This document shows positions 1 through 11,606 of a stretch of 64,000 nucleotides of DNA, piece by piece. Made by a program: the position numbers and the translations under genes. The notes under the pieces were generated by a model, which was not told the origin of the DNA, did not search any database, and saw only the letters and a list, made by a program, of their open reading frames with translations. Source of the stretch: Moniliella sp. 'wahieum' (Eukaryota > Basidiomycota > Moniliellomycetes > Moniliellales > Moniliellaceae); the NCBI GenBank assembly GCA_003971905.1, contig RSEE01000002.1, positions 310,001 through 374,000 on the forward strand. Reading direction: 5' to 3'. How positions within the stretch are numbered: position 1 is the first letter of the stretch; each line of letters begins with the position of its first letter.

Positions 1-691
1 GGACGCGCCATCCCCCTCCATCTCACGCCGACTATATGCGCCGCCCTCGCCACACGTGCCAATGTCTGTGAATTGACTGCCTCCTAGATCCTACCCCAGG
101 TTTCAATCCCATCACGCCGGTCCGCTGGCCGCATCAGAAGTGACACTAGTGACATGTGAGCGACATGATGCATGAGTCGCCGTTCGTTTAGTACGTTCAT
201 CAACAGCAAAAAACCTCCCACCTCACATACTCGCCGAGATAAAGCAGCATAACGTCAATTAATACTTGACAGAACTCACTTTCTCCACTTCAGTCTTCAG
301 GGCACCTTCAAGCTTCAGAACACTAGGCTGCTAATGAAGCCAGGGCACAACTGTAAAGCCATAGACAACCTGTGGCAACAAATGGACATGTGCATAGGCC
401 GCCATCGTGAGAGATCGGACACAGTGTCCCAGGGAGCAGAACTAGAGTCCTCAATCTAAGACGCAAAGCACACACGTCCGTCATGGAAGCCCCAAGGCCC
501 AAAGGTCCTAGAGTAAGGCGAACCTGTTCCGCATTCGGCATGGGATTGAGAAATCAGTTTTTTGAGAGGGAGAATGGTGAGAAGGGGATGGAAGATGGGA
601 TAGAGAGGGGACATGTCACCCGAGCAAAGAATCGACGAAGAACGGTCTCCGAGCCCAGTTGACCTCCACTCGCACAACGACTGGTAGACGT
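1..691. other. No gene seen (3' flank of RPL13)
   Basis: No reading frame here has recognisable protein similarity, splice structure or codon character. It contains the downstream flank of RPL13 and scattered copies of the ATGCAT and ACTAGT palindromes (about 140-175) that recur in the other spacers. Confidence 0.6.
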
Positions 692-1307
692 TTACTTCTT
701 GGCCTTCTCCTCGGCTTCCTTTTTAGCCTGGTGAGCGGCGCGGAAGCCAGCTGGCGGTGAGTGTTGCGGGCGTGGCGAAGAGTCTTGAAGGCCTCAAAGT
801 CCTTCTCCTCCTGGGTGATCGCGCGAGGCTTCTCGGCCACCGTGCCAGCCGGGATGGGGAACGCAGCCGCCACGTTCTCGACCTTGGGGGCCGAGGCAAG
901 ATCAGCGAGCTTGGCGCTCTTGCCCTTGGCCGGGATGACCACACGCTCACGGTACGCCTTGACACGCTCAATGTTGAGACGGAGACCCTCCTCCGAGCGG
1001 TTCTTGCGGCGGTGGTCCACCGAGATACCAATCACGCGAGCGAGCTTCTGGGGGATACCAGCGGCCTTGAGCTCCTCAAGAGTGAACCCACGGCCAGCAC
1101 GCAGTTTGCGGTTGTACTTGAGCGTTGGGCAGCGCACCACGGGGCGGAGCGAGTCAACAGGCTTGAGACCCGAGCGCGCCACCTTCTCAGCGCGCGCATT
1201 GCGCCTGCGCTTCTTGGCACCGGCTGGTCAAACCAGACGTTGACCCGGCGCTGCCAGTCCTTGCGGAAGTGGTTGTTGTGAAGGATGTTGTTGTGACGGA
1301 AACCCAT
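692..1307 (-). CDS. RPL13: 60S ribosomal protein L13 (eL13), two one-base shifts
   Basis: Structural protein of the large cytosolic ribosomal subunit. The product starts MGFRHNNILHNNHF, followed by RKDWQRRVNVWFDQP, the signature N-terminus of eL13. It continues through PVDSLRPVVRCPTLKYNRK, RAGRGFTLEELKAAGIP and IGISVDHRRKNRSEEGL, and ends in a lysine/glutamate-rich KKEAEEKAKK tail. Two single-base losses break the frame. Near 1222 a CCC run is reduced to CC after FDQP, with AKKRRRNARAEKVARSG following in the next frame. Near 751 GG is reduced to G after NTHRQ, with GFRAAHQAKK following. Adding the two bases gives 618 nt and 205 residues, the normal family length. The sequence just 5' of the ATG (TTTTGCAG/G) looks like a splice acceptor, so a 5'-UTR intron is likely, as in many ribosomal protein genes. 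The gene is essential, so the shifts are almost certainly sequence errors. Confidence 0.96.
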
Positions 1308-2446
1308 CCTGCAAAATCGTCCACGGTCAGTTTCTGCGCGCATCCATCGTCCTCGCTCACAGAACGAGCGGGGCAAGAGCAGCACAACCGGCATGGACTG
1401 TGCTAGTCGCGGCGGATCCGAGACCGACTCTCACCCGCTCCCTGGCCCATCCCCTCACCTGACAACAAGATAGGATACGCACCTGGCTGGTAACGACCTC
1501 TTGGCTGGTGGTTTCCAAAATTGTGAACTGGCCCAGGAGAGCAAGCGACCGGCTCCGCTCTGAGCAGGACCGCCTGCTCGCCAGGCACTGCAGCAGTGCA
1601 AGTGCTTCTTCCTGTCATCAACGGCACGGGGGGACTGTGTAGCTTCCACTTTTTTCCGCCGCGCCGCAGCTTTTTGATTAGGGTTAGAGGTCCCTCTCTG
1701 AATTCGTGTTTGGGTGCCTACTTCGTGCCACGGCTGTCATCGATCATCGTTCTCGCGTTCCAGCTGTGCTAGCCGTCATGATCCTCTCTATACGTTGTGG
1801 CCATCCCCAGGCTGGGCATGGCGGATACAAGGGCCGAAGCCGTTGGAGCGATGGCTGATGAGCGCGCTGAGGATGGCTGTGTGCGAGTGGTGTTACACCA
1901 TCTATGGCATGGCACGGAAGCTTGACGCTGAATCCATCTTGTGCCAAGAATCATGCGGGCGGGGCAATCGTGCGATAGTCTCCTTGTGTCATCCATGTCG
2001 TCCAATGGGCTCATCCAATGACAGACTGGGTGGAAGGACAACGCCGGCGGGAGGTGTGGGCTGAAAGAGGCTGGCAGCTCGGATGCGTATGATTACGTCA
2101 CCGGCTCCCATGCTGAGACTCTGCGACGTGAGAGAACGCCACAGAAGTACGATTTGAAATGTTAATGAGCGTGCGTGGGCGGGGCGACAGCAGACGACAT
2201 CTGGGGCGCAAGCCTCGTCGCCATTTCAATGTTCAATGTTCAACATTCAGTTCAACATTCACTGCGTGTCCCTTTGGGCGTGGGGCCGCAGGGGTGGTGC
2301 GCGTGAAAGAGAAGGAGCGCATGAAAACGGTCGCCTGGGGGCGGCAAGTTGAAAGACATCGAAGATCCCGTATTAATCAGTAGCGTCATCCGCCCCATCC
2401 CCTTCTCCTCCCCAACCCCTCAGCTACCCACCCCCATCTTCCCAAC
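1308..2446. other. No gene seen; contains TTCAATG heptamer repeat
   Basis: Divergent spacer between RPL13 (-) and the FAD monooxygenase (+), so it should hold both promoters. No convincing coding frame is visible. A short heptamer repeat (TTCAATG / TTCAACA units) lies at about 2226-2262. Confidence 0.5.
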
Positions 2447-3925
2447 ATGCCCTCGTTCCAAGACCTTCCGCTCGAGAAGGATGTTGTCGTCGTTGGCGCT
2501 GGCTTGTCGGGCGTCGATATGGGCTACCGCCTCCAGACCGAGACGCAGTCCGACTACCTCATCTCGAGGCTCGAGGCGATATTGGTGGCACCTGGGCCTT
2601 GCACCAATACCCGGGCATTCGCTCCGACTCGGACGTCTACACTCTTGGATTCCCCTTCAGTCCTTGGGACAGCGACACAGGCATTGCGCCTGGCGGCGAG
2701 ATTGTCAACTACATCCGCGGCGCCCGCCAAGAACTTTGGCATTGACAAGCGTGTCTACTTCCACACCACGCTTACCGAAGCTGCATGGAACTCCAAGACG
2801 TGCCGTTGGACGTTGACCCTCACCAGCGGAAGAAGAGACCAAAAAGATCTCGACCCGCTTCCTTGCATTTACTACTGGGTACTATGACTTCAAACAAGGA
2901 CTCAAGGCCGACATTCCAGGACTGAGCAACTTCAAGGGTACTTTGTGCACCCCCAGTTTTGGCCCGACGATCTGGACTACACCGGCAAGAAGTTTGTCGT
3001 GATTGGATCGGGGCGACGGCGGTGACGCTTTTGCCCAGCTTGGCACCCAAGGCAGAGCACATCACCATGGTCCAGCGTACGCCGACGTACATGCTCGCCT
3101 TCCCTCGCAAGACGTGGGAGGTGGTGCTGATTCGGCGCCTGTTCCCTCTTCCCATTGCGCATCGGATCATTCGGTTCTACAAAGCAATTCAGTCGTATGC
3201 TTTCTTTTACCTTTGCCAATTCTTCCCGCGTTTGTCACGCTACATTCTCCGTTTGCTCATTTCCTTCCAGCTGCCCAAGCATATTCCGCTCGACCCGCAC
3301 TTTAGCCCGCCGTACAACCCCTGGGACCAGCGCGTATGCCTCGTTCCCGATGGCGATCTGTTCAAGACGCTGCGCGACGGCAAGGCTTCGATCTTCACCG
3401 GCACCATCAAGACGTTTACTGAGGATTCTATCGTCATGGCGAATGGCGAGACAGCTAAGGCAGACATTGTGGTGACGGCAACAGGACTCAAAGTCCAAAT
3501 GTACGGCGGAGTGACACTCAAGGTTGACGGTGAAGTGGTAGATGTGGCCAAGCGGACGATGTACAACGGTACATTCCTTGAGGGTGTGCCCAACTCGAGT
3601 CTCTCGTTTGGTTACACCAATGCCTCTTGGACTTTGGGCGCAGATGTTTCGGCACTGTACGTGTGCAAGGCTCTCAAGTACATGGCCAAGAACACGTACG
3701 ATGCCTTTTACCCCCGCCTCAACCCCGCGGATGGGGTCAACCCGGCACCGATGCTCAACCTCAAGTCCAACTACATTCGCCAAGCAGAGAAGGATGCCCC
3801 ACGCAGGAGACAAGGGTCCCTGGCGCTCCAAGGCCTTCTGGCCGACAGACTACCTACGCGCCATTGCTAGTCCCTTTGGCAACTCGCTCGTTTTCCTCAA
3901 CTCGGAAAAGAAGACGATCGCATAG
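2447..3925 (+). CDS. FAD/NADPH flavin monooxygenase (Baeyer-Villiger-like), multiply frameshifted
   Basis: Flavin-dependent monooxygenase that would use NADPH and O2 on an unknown substrate. The N-terminus has the FAD Rossmann motif [10 protein letters not shown] (about residues 12-21). It is followed, after a shift near 2580, by [20 protein letters not shown] and [10 protein letters not shown], the hallmark block of this family. The second nucleotide-binding motif VVIGSGATA is broken near 3010 (GGGG where GGGGG is expected). Downstream come [33 protein letters not shown], the VTATGL strand and [20 protein letters not shown], all typical positions. A last shift near 3800 leads to the true C-terminus ending KKTIA at 3925. 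Restored length would be about 490 residues, normal for the family. With several shifts in a non-essential gene, a real pseudogene cannot be excluded, but the same error type occurs in essential neighbours. No intron is needed. Confidence 0.85.
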
Positions 3926-5651
3926 GTTTCTTCTCTTCTGTGCCATGCTCTTTCTACACACAAATGCTCTTCTTGCTCTCTGCTATCTCTTGTCTTCTTT
4001 TAGTATACTATGCTAGTGTGTCCCTACTAGGCGTCCCAGCATATTCGTGATCTTCTCTTACAAGCCACCGGCCACCCCCGGTGGCTGCTATAATGCTCCT
4101 GCGCTCAGGCTCGTATTCAGGTCAATACGGTTACCACACAATGAGTTAGTGCGATGCGTCTTTAGCGTTGAAGAAATTAATTGTGATCAAAGAGAACCCC
4201 AAAAGGTGAGTTGCAGGTGATGCGCGTGATGATGGATGGTCGATGGTGGGGTTATCTTAGGACCGCACACCGAGCACCTCGGAAGGTTGGACAGCTGCTC
4301 TTATCATGCATCACAACTTGATTATCGATATTATCGCGTAGAAGCTTTAATAAAGCTTGATGTGCCTTGAAGCTTGAAGCTTGAAGCTAGCTTGGAGCTT
4401 GGATCAGAGCTTGGAGCTTAAAGCTTAGCCCGTCCCTAGCAGAGGAAGTACTCAGCACGTCCAGTACTCAGTCACTAGGCACTAGTCACTCTGCTCCGCG
4501 GAACCCTCCTCGGCCATATAGAAGGCCCTACCGGCCATATAGCCTGTTCTCATCGATCTCATATCAGAGCCTCCTGTACCTCCCTCAGCACCGCCTCTTC
4601 CATTCTCCCCTTTCCCCTGCCCCAGGGGAATGGTACAATACCTCAGGACACGCAACTTTTTGTCAATTCCTATGACAAGCACATCACCAGCACTTCTTCG
4701 CCGGCTATCTCCCCCAAGTGTGGACGGCAGTTGGTCGCCCACGTCACGCGAGGACCTGCTGTCGCCGGGGCGCGATGGCGCGATGGCGCGATGGCAGGGC
4801 AATAAGGGTGCGACGGAGGCCGGAGCGGAGCTATAGGATCTGCGCGAATTGTGCGACCTGTGTGATCTGCGTGGTCTGTGCGAGAACCCTTCCAATTCAT
4901 AGTAGTCATCGATCATCGTCGGACACACCACGCCGCCATATGCACTTCACGAACGCTTGCATCAGCACTGTGCACTGTACCCCGCCGCTCCTCGCCAACG
5001 CGCCATCAGGCTCGCTCCACTGCAATACCCTGCGGCCTGCCAAGGCAGCTATGCCCGACATGTGTCCTTTCTGTGAGCCAGTGGACCTGTGGCACCCCCA
5101 CAAGCTTGCGCCAAGGCTGAGTACACTTAGTACTACACTTAGTACGTATAGGCAATTTAATTGAGGGCTTAAAACAAAAATACGAGTGCGCGCGTCGTCT
5201 TTGCCGGAATAACCTGATCTGTGTCAGACAAAAACACCGGAGTTCCGGCGAAACTGGCCCCACAAAAAAGTCAGGAACTCCCCAAAACGCCGATGTGGTC
5301 GGCCCGAGGTCAATTGACACAAAGCCCCAACGCCCGGATTCCCAGCAGTTGTGTAGGCTGGAGTAAATGTGGTCAAAGTTCTGACACAGCGGAGGTGCAT
5401 TCTTGAGGCAATAATGAGATGCATGATGTCCAGAAGAGCTCCTTTACAGTATTCACGTCGAACTCCTCTATATACATATTCGCCAGAACCCCTACACTTC
5501 AATTGTGGGGCACCAGCAAAAACACCCTGCATAGCTCAGCGGGATACATAGAGAATGCACAATGAAGGCTCCCGAGTCTCCGTTGTGGCTGAGTTGCTGG
5601 GTCCTTTTGGTAGGGGTTCAGAAGTCCATTCAACTCCGTATAATGACTTCC
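3926..5651. other. No gene seen; repeat-bearing spacer
   Basis: No supported gene. It includes a cluster of AAGCTT heptamers (listed separately), AGTACT and ACTAGT palindromes around 4446-4490, and an AT-rich end leading into the TATA box of the next gene. Confidence 0.5.
4338..4432. repeat. AAGCTT-G heptamer cluster
   Basis: Tandem and near-tandem copies of GCTTGAA, that is the palindrome AAGCTT with a one-base spacer. They include three consecutive units near 4369-4388, and degenerate GAGCTTG copies follow. The same unit recurs at about 10.5, 11.5, 11.9, 15.9 and 30.0 kb. Confidence 0.85.
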
Positions 5652-5660
5652 TATATAAAA
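5652..5660 (+). promoter_or_regulatory. TATA box (TATATAAAA)
   Basis: A consensus TATA element followed by an A-run lies about 80 bp upstream of the start codon at 5739 of the secreted-protein gene. The pyrimidine-rich stretch CCTCTCCTCTCC follows it. This suggests a TATA-dependent, possibly inducible promoter; it is the only clear TATA box I recognise here. Confidence 0.6.
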
Positions 5661-5738
5661 AAAAAGATCCTGCATGCCTCTCCTCTCCTCTCCACCTGCA
5701 TCGCCTCCTCCCGCTGCTTCAAGTCCCACCACACAAAC

Positions 5739-6475
5739 ATGAAGACCGCCTTCCTCGCATCGATGCTCGCCATCGCTCCCTACACCTTGGTATCCGCTGC
5801 TAGCGCGCGCTCTGCGCAACAGACCAAGACTTGGGGTCCTGCCGACCTGCTTCTACTCGACTCGACGGGTACGAAGAACCACTCTGTTTCTTTCAATGGC
5901 TACCGTGACTCGCTCGGCTACCAAGTTTTGACGGAGCAGGGGGCCAATGGCGGACCAACCCGCTTCGAAGAGTTTTACTTCCATGCGGACTACTACCACG
6001 ACGATGTTCGTGGCTCACTCCTGACTGGATTGGGTCACCTCGAAAGTGCGGAAACTCCCGGCCGTTGCATTACCGCGCGCACCGTCGATACGCAGGGAAG
6101 CACCACCCACTTTGATGCTGCTCCTTGCGCCACCTCTAGTTCCGACTCGAACTATGAAGCCCAGCAATTCCATATCAATGGGCACAAGATCGCAACCCCT
6201 TCCGGCAGCGCCAATAACGCTTACGGACTCAACGCCATTTCCTTCGAAGGCACGGCTCAGTACACCTACTCCTGGACCATTGATGAGGCATCAGGTACGT
6301 GTTGTGCTCTATTCTTCCTACGACATTTATATACGCCTGTTGTGTTGTATCCTCTGCTGACACCGTCAATCTTCTCGATGCCATGATGTAAATAGGCCAT
6401 AAGACCGTGCAGGCCGGCAAGAACGTTGACGGCGGCAATTCTACCCTGTACTTTGACACGGTGATTTATGCGTGA
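5739..6475 (+). CDS. Small secreted protein of unknown function, one intron
   Basis: Exon 1 is 5739-6294 and exon 2 is 6396-6475. The intron begins GTACGT and ends AATAG, and joins a split Gly codon (S-G-HKTVQ). The product is 211 residues. It opens with a classic signal peptide (MKTAFLASMLAIAPYTLVSA, probable cleavage after the SA) and has no further membrane segment. The mature part is rich in aromatic residues, Gly, Ser and Thr, with blocks such as WGPADLLLLDS, FEEFYFHADYYHDD and GRCITARTVD, and only a few cysteines (GRC, APC, possibly a disulfide). I do not recognise a family. Small fungal secreted proteins of this form are often cell-wall-associated or host-facing, which is inference only. 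The frame is intact, unlike most neighbours, and an upstream TATA box supports this start. Confidence 0.78.
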
Positions 6476-8259
6476 GAGAAAAGCCCATCCCTTTGGCCTG
6501 GACCAGCCTGGATCTCTTCCCTCCGCGCAGCCCTCCGTCTCACTTAGTACTGACCACAGTACTACTGAATACTGAGTACCACTTGTTACATGTCACATGT
6601 CACATAGTAGGCAAGTGACTAGTGGCTGTTACATTGTTACATGTTACAGTTGAATAATAGCACTTGTTGACAATTACATGTCGACTGTTAGCCTGAGGTC
6701 TGAGGGCCTGACATGTTGACAAGTGACAGTATGACAGGTGGAATGCGTGTGACAGGTGACAGGTGACATGACTAGTGACTAGTGACTAGTGAAGCTAGTG
6801 ACCTAGTGACCTGTGACACTAGTGACATAGAACAAGTGACATGCATGACATGCATAACATCCCTCGCGCTACAAAATGACTATAGCTAGCAGCTATAGTC
6901 GAGTGGTGTATATTGGTTTACACACATAATATTGCTTTTTGTACTACAAGGTACTGAGGAATGAATTTTGAGTATTGAGTCTGTGGCCTGACTGAGTACT
7001 GAGTTCCTGAGGACGTCGTATTGGGGACTGAGTCTGAGGCCGCAGGATCAAAGGTGGCATTGGTGCTTTTACGCACTGACACGGCTGTGGCACTCTGAGT
7101 GGCTGAGCAAATATCCACATCCCGCGCAGACAAGGGGATCATCAATGTGTATCACATACATATCATGCATCGTGTCATTAATCTGATACATCGCGGGTCT
7201 CGGACCTAGGTGGATCTCCCGAGGGCGCGCGAGGCGGTCTATACGTCGCCAACCAAATATATATTGGCCACCGCGGGTTTAGCTCGGGGCAACAGAAGGG
7301 TGAAGTCGAGATGTGAGAGTCGGGTTTAACGTTTAGAGTTAAAATCCAAGAGCTGAGACGTTGGGCGTTTTTAGAGCGACTTCTCGATGATTCAACAGCC
7401 TCAAAAGCCTGTTGTGTTTGTTGACCGTTGAGGACTTTGTGGCCTAGTGGAGCTCTGGGGACCTGAGGCCTTAGGGCCGCGGATGCCTTGAGGATGCGCT
7501 GTTAAGATGTTAAACCGCTCACCTTGCGGCCTCATCGACCATCGTTGAGCTGATGCGCGAGCTCGCCTACAAGTGTCGATGAGCCTTTTAGGCCTTACTT
7601 CATAAATCTTATACACCTTGGCCTTAGGCCTTACGGTCGCTCGACGGAGCGGAAAAGGAAGGGCCCAGAAGGCAAAGTGGAAAAACGAGTTGGATCGAGT
7701 AGACTACGGGCTTGCTGAGCAGGCTTTATGTTGGGACAAGGGAGAGGGAGAGACGACAAATGAAGAAGTAAAGAGAAGAAACCCAATGTGTACATCTAGA
7801 TTGGAGCAATAGCAGGGAAGGAAGCAGAAGACGTGAACAACCGAAAGGACATTATATATGCCGATCCAGGGCCCGTGCCAGGCCATGCACGCATCATATG
7901 CGTGTGGCCATGGGGGCAAGGCCCCGCGATCATCGATCACCCCCCATCAGGATAAAGACAAAGGGGGGCAGGGGGAGACAGAGCAAGCGAGAGGGGATGT
8001 GAGAGCACAGTTGGAGCGGGGGCGGCGGGCGAGAAGAGCAAGTCATTGTCGATAGAAGAAGGATCAACAGGCCAAAAACGGCAATGATAAATGGCACGCG
8101 CGCCAGAACTGTGGTATCGGGTGCGGACCGGAAACGAGTGCAGTGGGTGGGCAAGGGAGGAGGGAGGGGGCACAAAGCGCCACAAGACCGCGACGAGAAA
8201 ATCAAGGTCAAGGAAAGGAAATGAGCACGGCAGGCACATTGTGCTCCCTGTCGACCACC
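6476..8259. other. No gene seen; long repeat-rich spacer
   Basis: Spacer between two convergent genes. The first part is the GTGAC-type repeat array (listed separately). The remainder has AGTACT, AGGCCT and ATGCAT palindromes but no supported coding frame. Confidence 0.5.
6540..6865. repeat. Array of ACTAGT-G, ACATGT-C and GTGACAG heptamers
   Basis: A roughly 320-bp stretch made almost only of seven-base units: ACATGTC near 6590, GTGACAG near 6752, and three perfect consecutive ACTAGTG units near 6772, followed by degenerate CTAGTGACC units. The AGTACT palindrome occurs at its left edge. It is the longest such array in the window. Confidence 0.85.
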
Positions 8260-9758
8260 TCATGCCCACTTGGGCGTCATTGAGATGGGCGAGCCTTGCT
8301 GTGGGAACTTGAGCAGACCCTGGTTGTGGGACTGAGAGTGACCGGAGAGAGATAGACGGGGCAGGGGTGAGGACATTGGGGGTGAGTATGTCTGTCGAAG
8401 ACGTACGCGCAGAGAAAGAGCTTGCGGAGGAGTAGGACAGACGCGGGACCTCCCCTACGCTGGGCCCTGTGCTACTGCGTGAAGCCGAGGGGGGGTAGGC
8501 ACTGTGATATCCCCCAGCTGAGGAGGAGGAACGAGGAGTGTAGCCTGTCCCATTGGATGGCCGGGCGGGGGAGATGGAGGCACGGTGAGTGGAGACGCGA
8601 GACGTGCGTGTAGTGGCAGTGACCGGAGGTGCACCAATTGTTGAGGCACGGGATGAGCGGGGCGGGATCGAGAGGGGATCCTTCATCCCCGCGGCGTATC
8701 CGGGCACACTGTACGTCCGCACCGGTTCCAGCTGACGGGCTTGGGGAGAGCTGCCGGGGGCATATAAGCTGGGACCCCCAGGTTGCTGCTCGGGCGAGGT
8801 CACGACGGTATGGACTGGGGCCGAGAGTCTCCAGTCGGACCGGGACTGGGGCGGTCCACTAGCCTTGGGTAATTCCACGGCCCCACTCCCCACCGTTGAT
8901 GACGAACTGACCCGGGGTGAGCGCGGGGCAACGCAGGCAAGGTAGAGATAGTGTTCCAGGTTGGTGGAGGGGTTTTTCAGGGACTTGGAAAACGCTGCTA
9001 GCTCGTCGGCGTCAACATTGACGTTGTAGTTGAGAAAACCAAACAGTTCGCGCTCCATGTGGTTGATCTCTTCGAGAGAAAAGAGGCCCTGGCCCACAAT
9101 GGCCCAGCTCTTGTTGCTGTACGTGTCGTCACAGATCGACTTGCTGGCAAGCATCATGGCGCTAATGAAGAGCGGGTGACCACGGCTCCCACGTGCGGCG
9201 GGGAAGTGTTGTTTGAGGCGCTTGAGAAGATAGAGAGTTTGGAAAGTCACCTCCTCGGGTAGACGGGTGCGATAAAGCGCATAGGCCACGAATTGAGCCA
9301 ATTGAGGGGCAGCCTTTTGGGAGGCGCCTACCTTCGGTTCGGTTCCGTCTTGATTGGAGCTGGGGCAGCTAAACAGGAGGTTGACAACCCGTTCACACAA
9401 AAGGGAAATATCTGCAGCGGCGCCAGAAAGAGAGGGGGTCAGCGTCAGCGCAGCTCAGCCTGAGCGCTCGAGTCAAGCCAGGGAGAGAGAGGACGAGGGG
9501 GCAGTTGCCCCGAAGAGTCTCCGAGCAAGGCGAGTTTTAAGCCAGCGAGGATCGGGAGCACAGCACAACACATCTCTACAGTGCATTTCGTGCTTGATAG
9601 CAGAGCAGGAAAAAGAAGAAAGAGCACGCACCCCTGAATCCGTAGTAAGGATCGTAGTCACGCTTGCAATCAGACTTGCCTGCCGACGAGGCCTGGGCAA
9701 AGGTCGATGAGGATGATGGGCGAGTGGCCTTAGGAGCTCGCGAGGCCTTTTCCGACAT
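8260..9758 (-). CDS. Cyclin, Pcl/Pho80 type (CDK-binding)
   Basis: Regulatory subunit of a Pho85/Cdk5-like kinase. Exon 1 is 9758-9632 and exon 2 starts at 9411. The intron (GTGCGT...TGCAG) splits a codon and joins YYGFR to DISLLCERVVNLLF. The cyclin box follows: QLAQFVAYALYRTRLPEEV, TLYLLKRLKQHFP, GHPLFISAMMLASKSICDD, SNKSWAIVGQGLF, INHMERELFGFLNYNVNV. This order (helix 1 to 5 with a short N-terminus) is that of Pcl1/Pcl2-like cyclins. The C-terminal half is a disordered Ser/Thr/Pro-rich tail, a common site of phosphorylation and degradation signals. The frame as given runs on to 7937 with non-coding character. A shift near 8365 in a C-run gives a natural end (GLLKFPQQGSPISMTPKWA, stop at 8260), which I prefer. 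An alanine-rich frame upstream (9760-10070) is probably 5' UTR. Confidence 0.85.
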
Positions 9759-10480
9759 GGCTGTTGGACGTGGAGAGGGGTGGAGACAGACATGGCGGAT
9801 GTATCGCGCCGATGGAAGAAGCTGCGAGCCATGGAGGCGGCGGTCCGGCTGTTGTGGCGGTGGCGGTGGCAGCAGCGGCGGCGGCCACGGTGGTCACACT
9901 GGCGCTGGAGCGTGCTGAAGTACTGGCTTGGCGGACCCGGCGGACGGTTGACGAGCCTCGTACAGCCCAGCCCGGTACAGAGGCAGTAGCCATGTGAGTA
10001 AGTGAGGGGTGGGCGGCGTTGGTGACAGCGTGTGGATGGTGGGTGTGGAGTGGAGAAATGCGCGGGCGCAAGAGTTGGACTTCAGCGAGAGGGTGATGAT
10101 CGATGCACGTTGAACGCTCGTTGAACTGGTGCTAGTGCCAACGGTGGGCGAGTTACATGCATTACAGGGGTGCCGGCGAGTATACAGAGTTGAGACCTGT
10201 TGCGACCCTGTACTCAGACCAAGCCCAACTCAACCGAGTTACTGAGTTACTGAGTGCCACTTTTGCATGGGAGTACGCAGACTGAATATGGTTCAGCGGG
10301 CTGAGGCGCTGAGGGCGAGGGGCCTGCGGCTCATGCCTGAGGCCTGGGAGCATAGACACATTCGTCGGGCGCAGGCACCGGCGCCGCCATATGTATCACC
10401 GCAAGTTCATACGTTCAGGGTACGTTCAGAAAACACTGTCCTGCCGCTCTGTGGGTCATTTGGCGCTATTTGTAGCTCTC

Positions 10481-10577
10481 GAAGCTTGAAGCTTGAAGCT
10501 TGAGGCCTTGAAGCTTGAGCTTGAGGCCCGAGGCTTGAAGCTTGAAGAGCTTGAAGCTTGAAGCTCTTGAAGCTAGG
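10481..10577. repeat. AAGCTT-G heptamer array
   Basis: About 95 bp of GCTTGAA units, first three perfect copies and then variants (GAGGCTTGAAGCTTG, GAGCTTGAAGCTTG). The unit is the palindrome AAGCTT plus one G. Confidence 0.9.
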
Positions 10578-11103
10578 CGCTAGGCTTGCGGTCTCCAGCG
10601 CGGATCATCAATCATCGATGGGGATCATGCATTCTTGTGGGACGTCGCATGTGCTTGGTCCAACAACTTGCCCACCTGGCCACGCCGAAGCTAGGTGCCC
10701 ATCTCAGTTCTCAGTGCTCGCTCACAGCTCACAGATCACAACGGCGAGTTCACCTGAGCGATGTGGTCGGCACGCCCCAAAGGCGGTCCTCTTGTGCTCT
10801 GCTTTCATGGCCACGCTACCAACCGCTCACCGCCGAGGGAAGAGGGGGACGGCGCTGCTTGTTGTCATGAATGTCTCATTAATCATGCATCATGTATCAC
10901 CGACACACCAACAGTCGGCCAGGACCAGAGACAGCCATGCCCTGCTATACCCTGTGGACGGGCACATAGGATTCGTGCGTTTGTGCGCATGTGAGCGCTG
11001 AGCATGTGAGCACCGAAGTGGGGCGTTGGTGGCTTCCTTTTGGCTTGCAATTAGCACATTAGCTTTCCGCTCGGGAGCGTCCACACGTAGCTATTTGCCA
11101 GTT

Positions 11104-11125
11104 GCCGGTTACCGGTTACCGCGTA
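11104..11125. repeat. ACCGGT-T heptamer repeat
   Basis: Short tandem repeat of GGTTACC, equal to the palindrome ACCGGT plus T. A second copy lies near 11728-11742. Confidence 0.7.
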
Positions 11126-11254
11126 TAGCCTGGTTTCTGCCTGTTCCTGCCCAACGAGGTACTGTGTGGCTGCTGGTTAGGCTACTGGGTTAAAGTGATT
11201 AGGGTTATTAATATTGCCGGTTAGGCCGAAGGGCTTTGGTAGCTTTGACCTAAG

Positions 11255-11293
11255 CCTTGGGCCTTGGGCCTTGGGCCTTGGGCCTTGGCCCTG
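11255..11293. repeat. CCTTGGG heptamer tandem repeat
   Basis: About five consecutive copies of CCTTGGG. The period is seven, as in the other arrays, but this unit is only a near-palindrome (GGCC core). Confidence 0.85.
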
Positions 11294-11560
11294 AGGCCGG
11301 ATTCTCCCGAGACGGGTGGCCTGAGTGCGCTCAGGCGCCCAGCCCAGTACAGGTCAAACTGGTCCTATCGACCTCTATAACTCTTGCGATAAAAAGCGGG
11401 GCGTGAGAAAATCAGGAGCGGGATCAGTCGATGATCATCCATCAGATCGTTCAACGGTTCAACGCCCAGAGGCCCTGGGGCCTGGCTTCAAGCTAGCTTC
11501 AAGCTTCAGAGCTTCAGGGCTTTTGTGGCTCCTAATGATTAATGACTAGCTTGACTAGCT

Positions 11561-11606
11561 AGTGTTGAACGTTAAACGTTGAACGTGTTCAACGTTGAAC
11601 GTTGAC
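11561..11606. repeat. AACGTT-G heptamer array
   Basis: Five AACGTT palindromes, most spaced by one base (G or A), with a reversal of orientation in the middle. Nearby AAGCTT copies lie at about 11489-11515 and 11864-11887. Confidence 0.85.

Noticed and set aside
2447-3925. Calling the FAD monooxygenase a pseudogene
   Set aside because: The same one-base lesions occur in essential genes of the window, so they cannot be used as proof of decay.
9760-10071. Ala/Thr-rich minus-strand frame as an extra N-terminal exon of the cyclin
   Set aside because: The exon starting MSEKASRAPK already splices in phase to the cyclin box; the upstream frame is low complexity without a clear link.
11255-11293. 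CCTTGGG array as a telomere-like repeat
   Set aside because: It is short, internal and not of fungal telomere type (TTAGGG-like); other heptamers occur in the same spacer.
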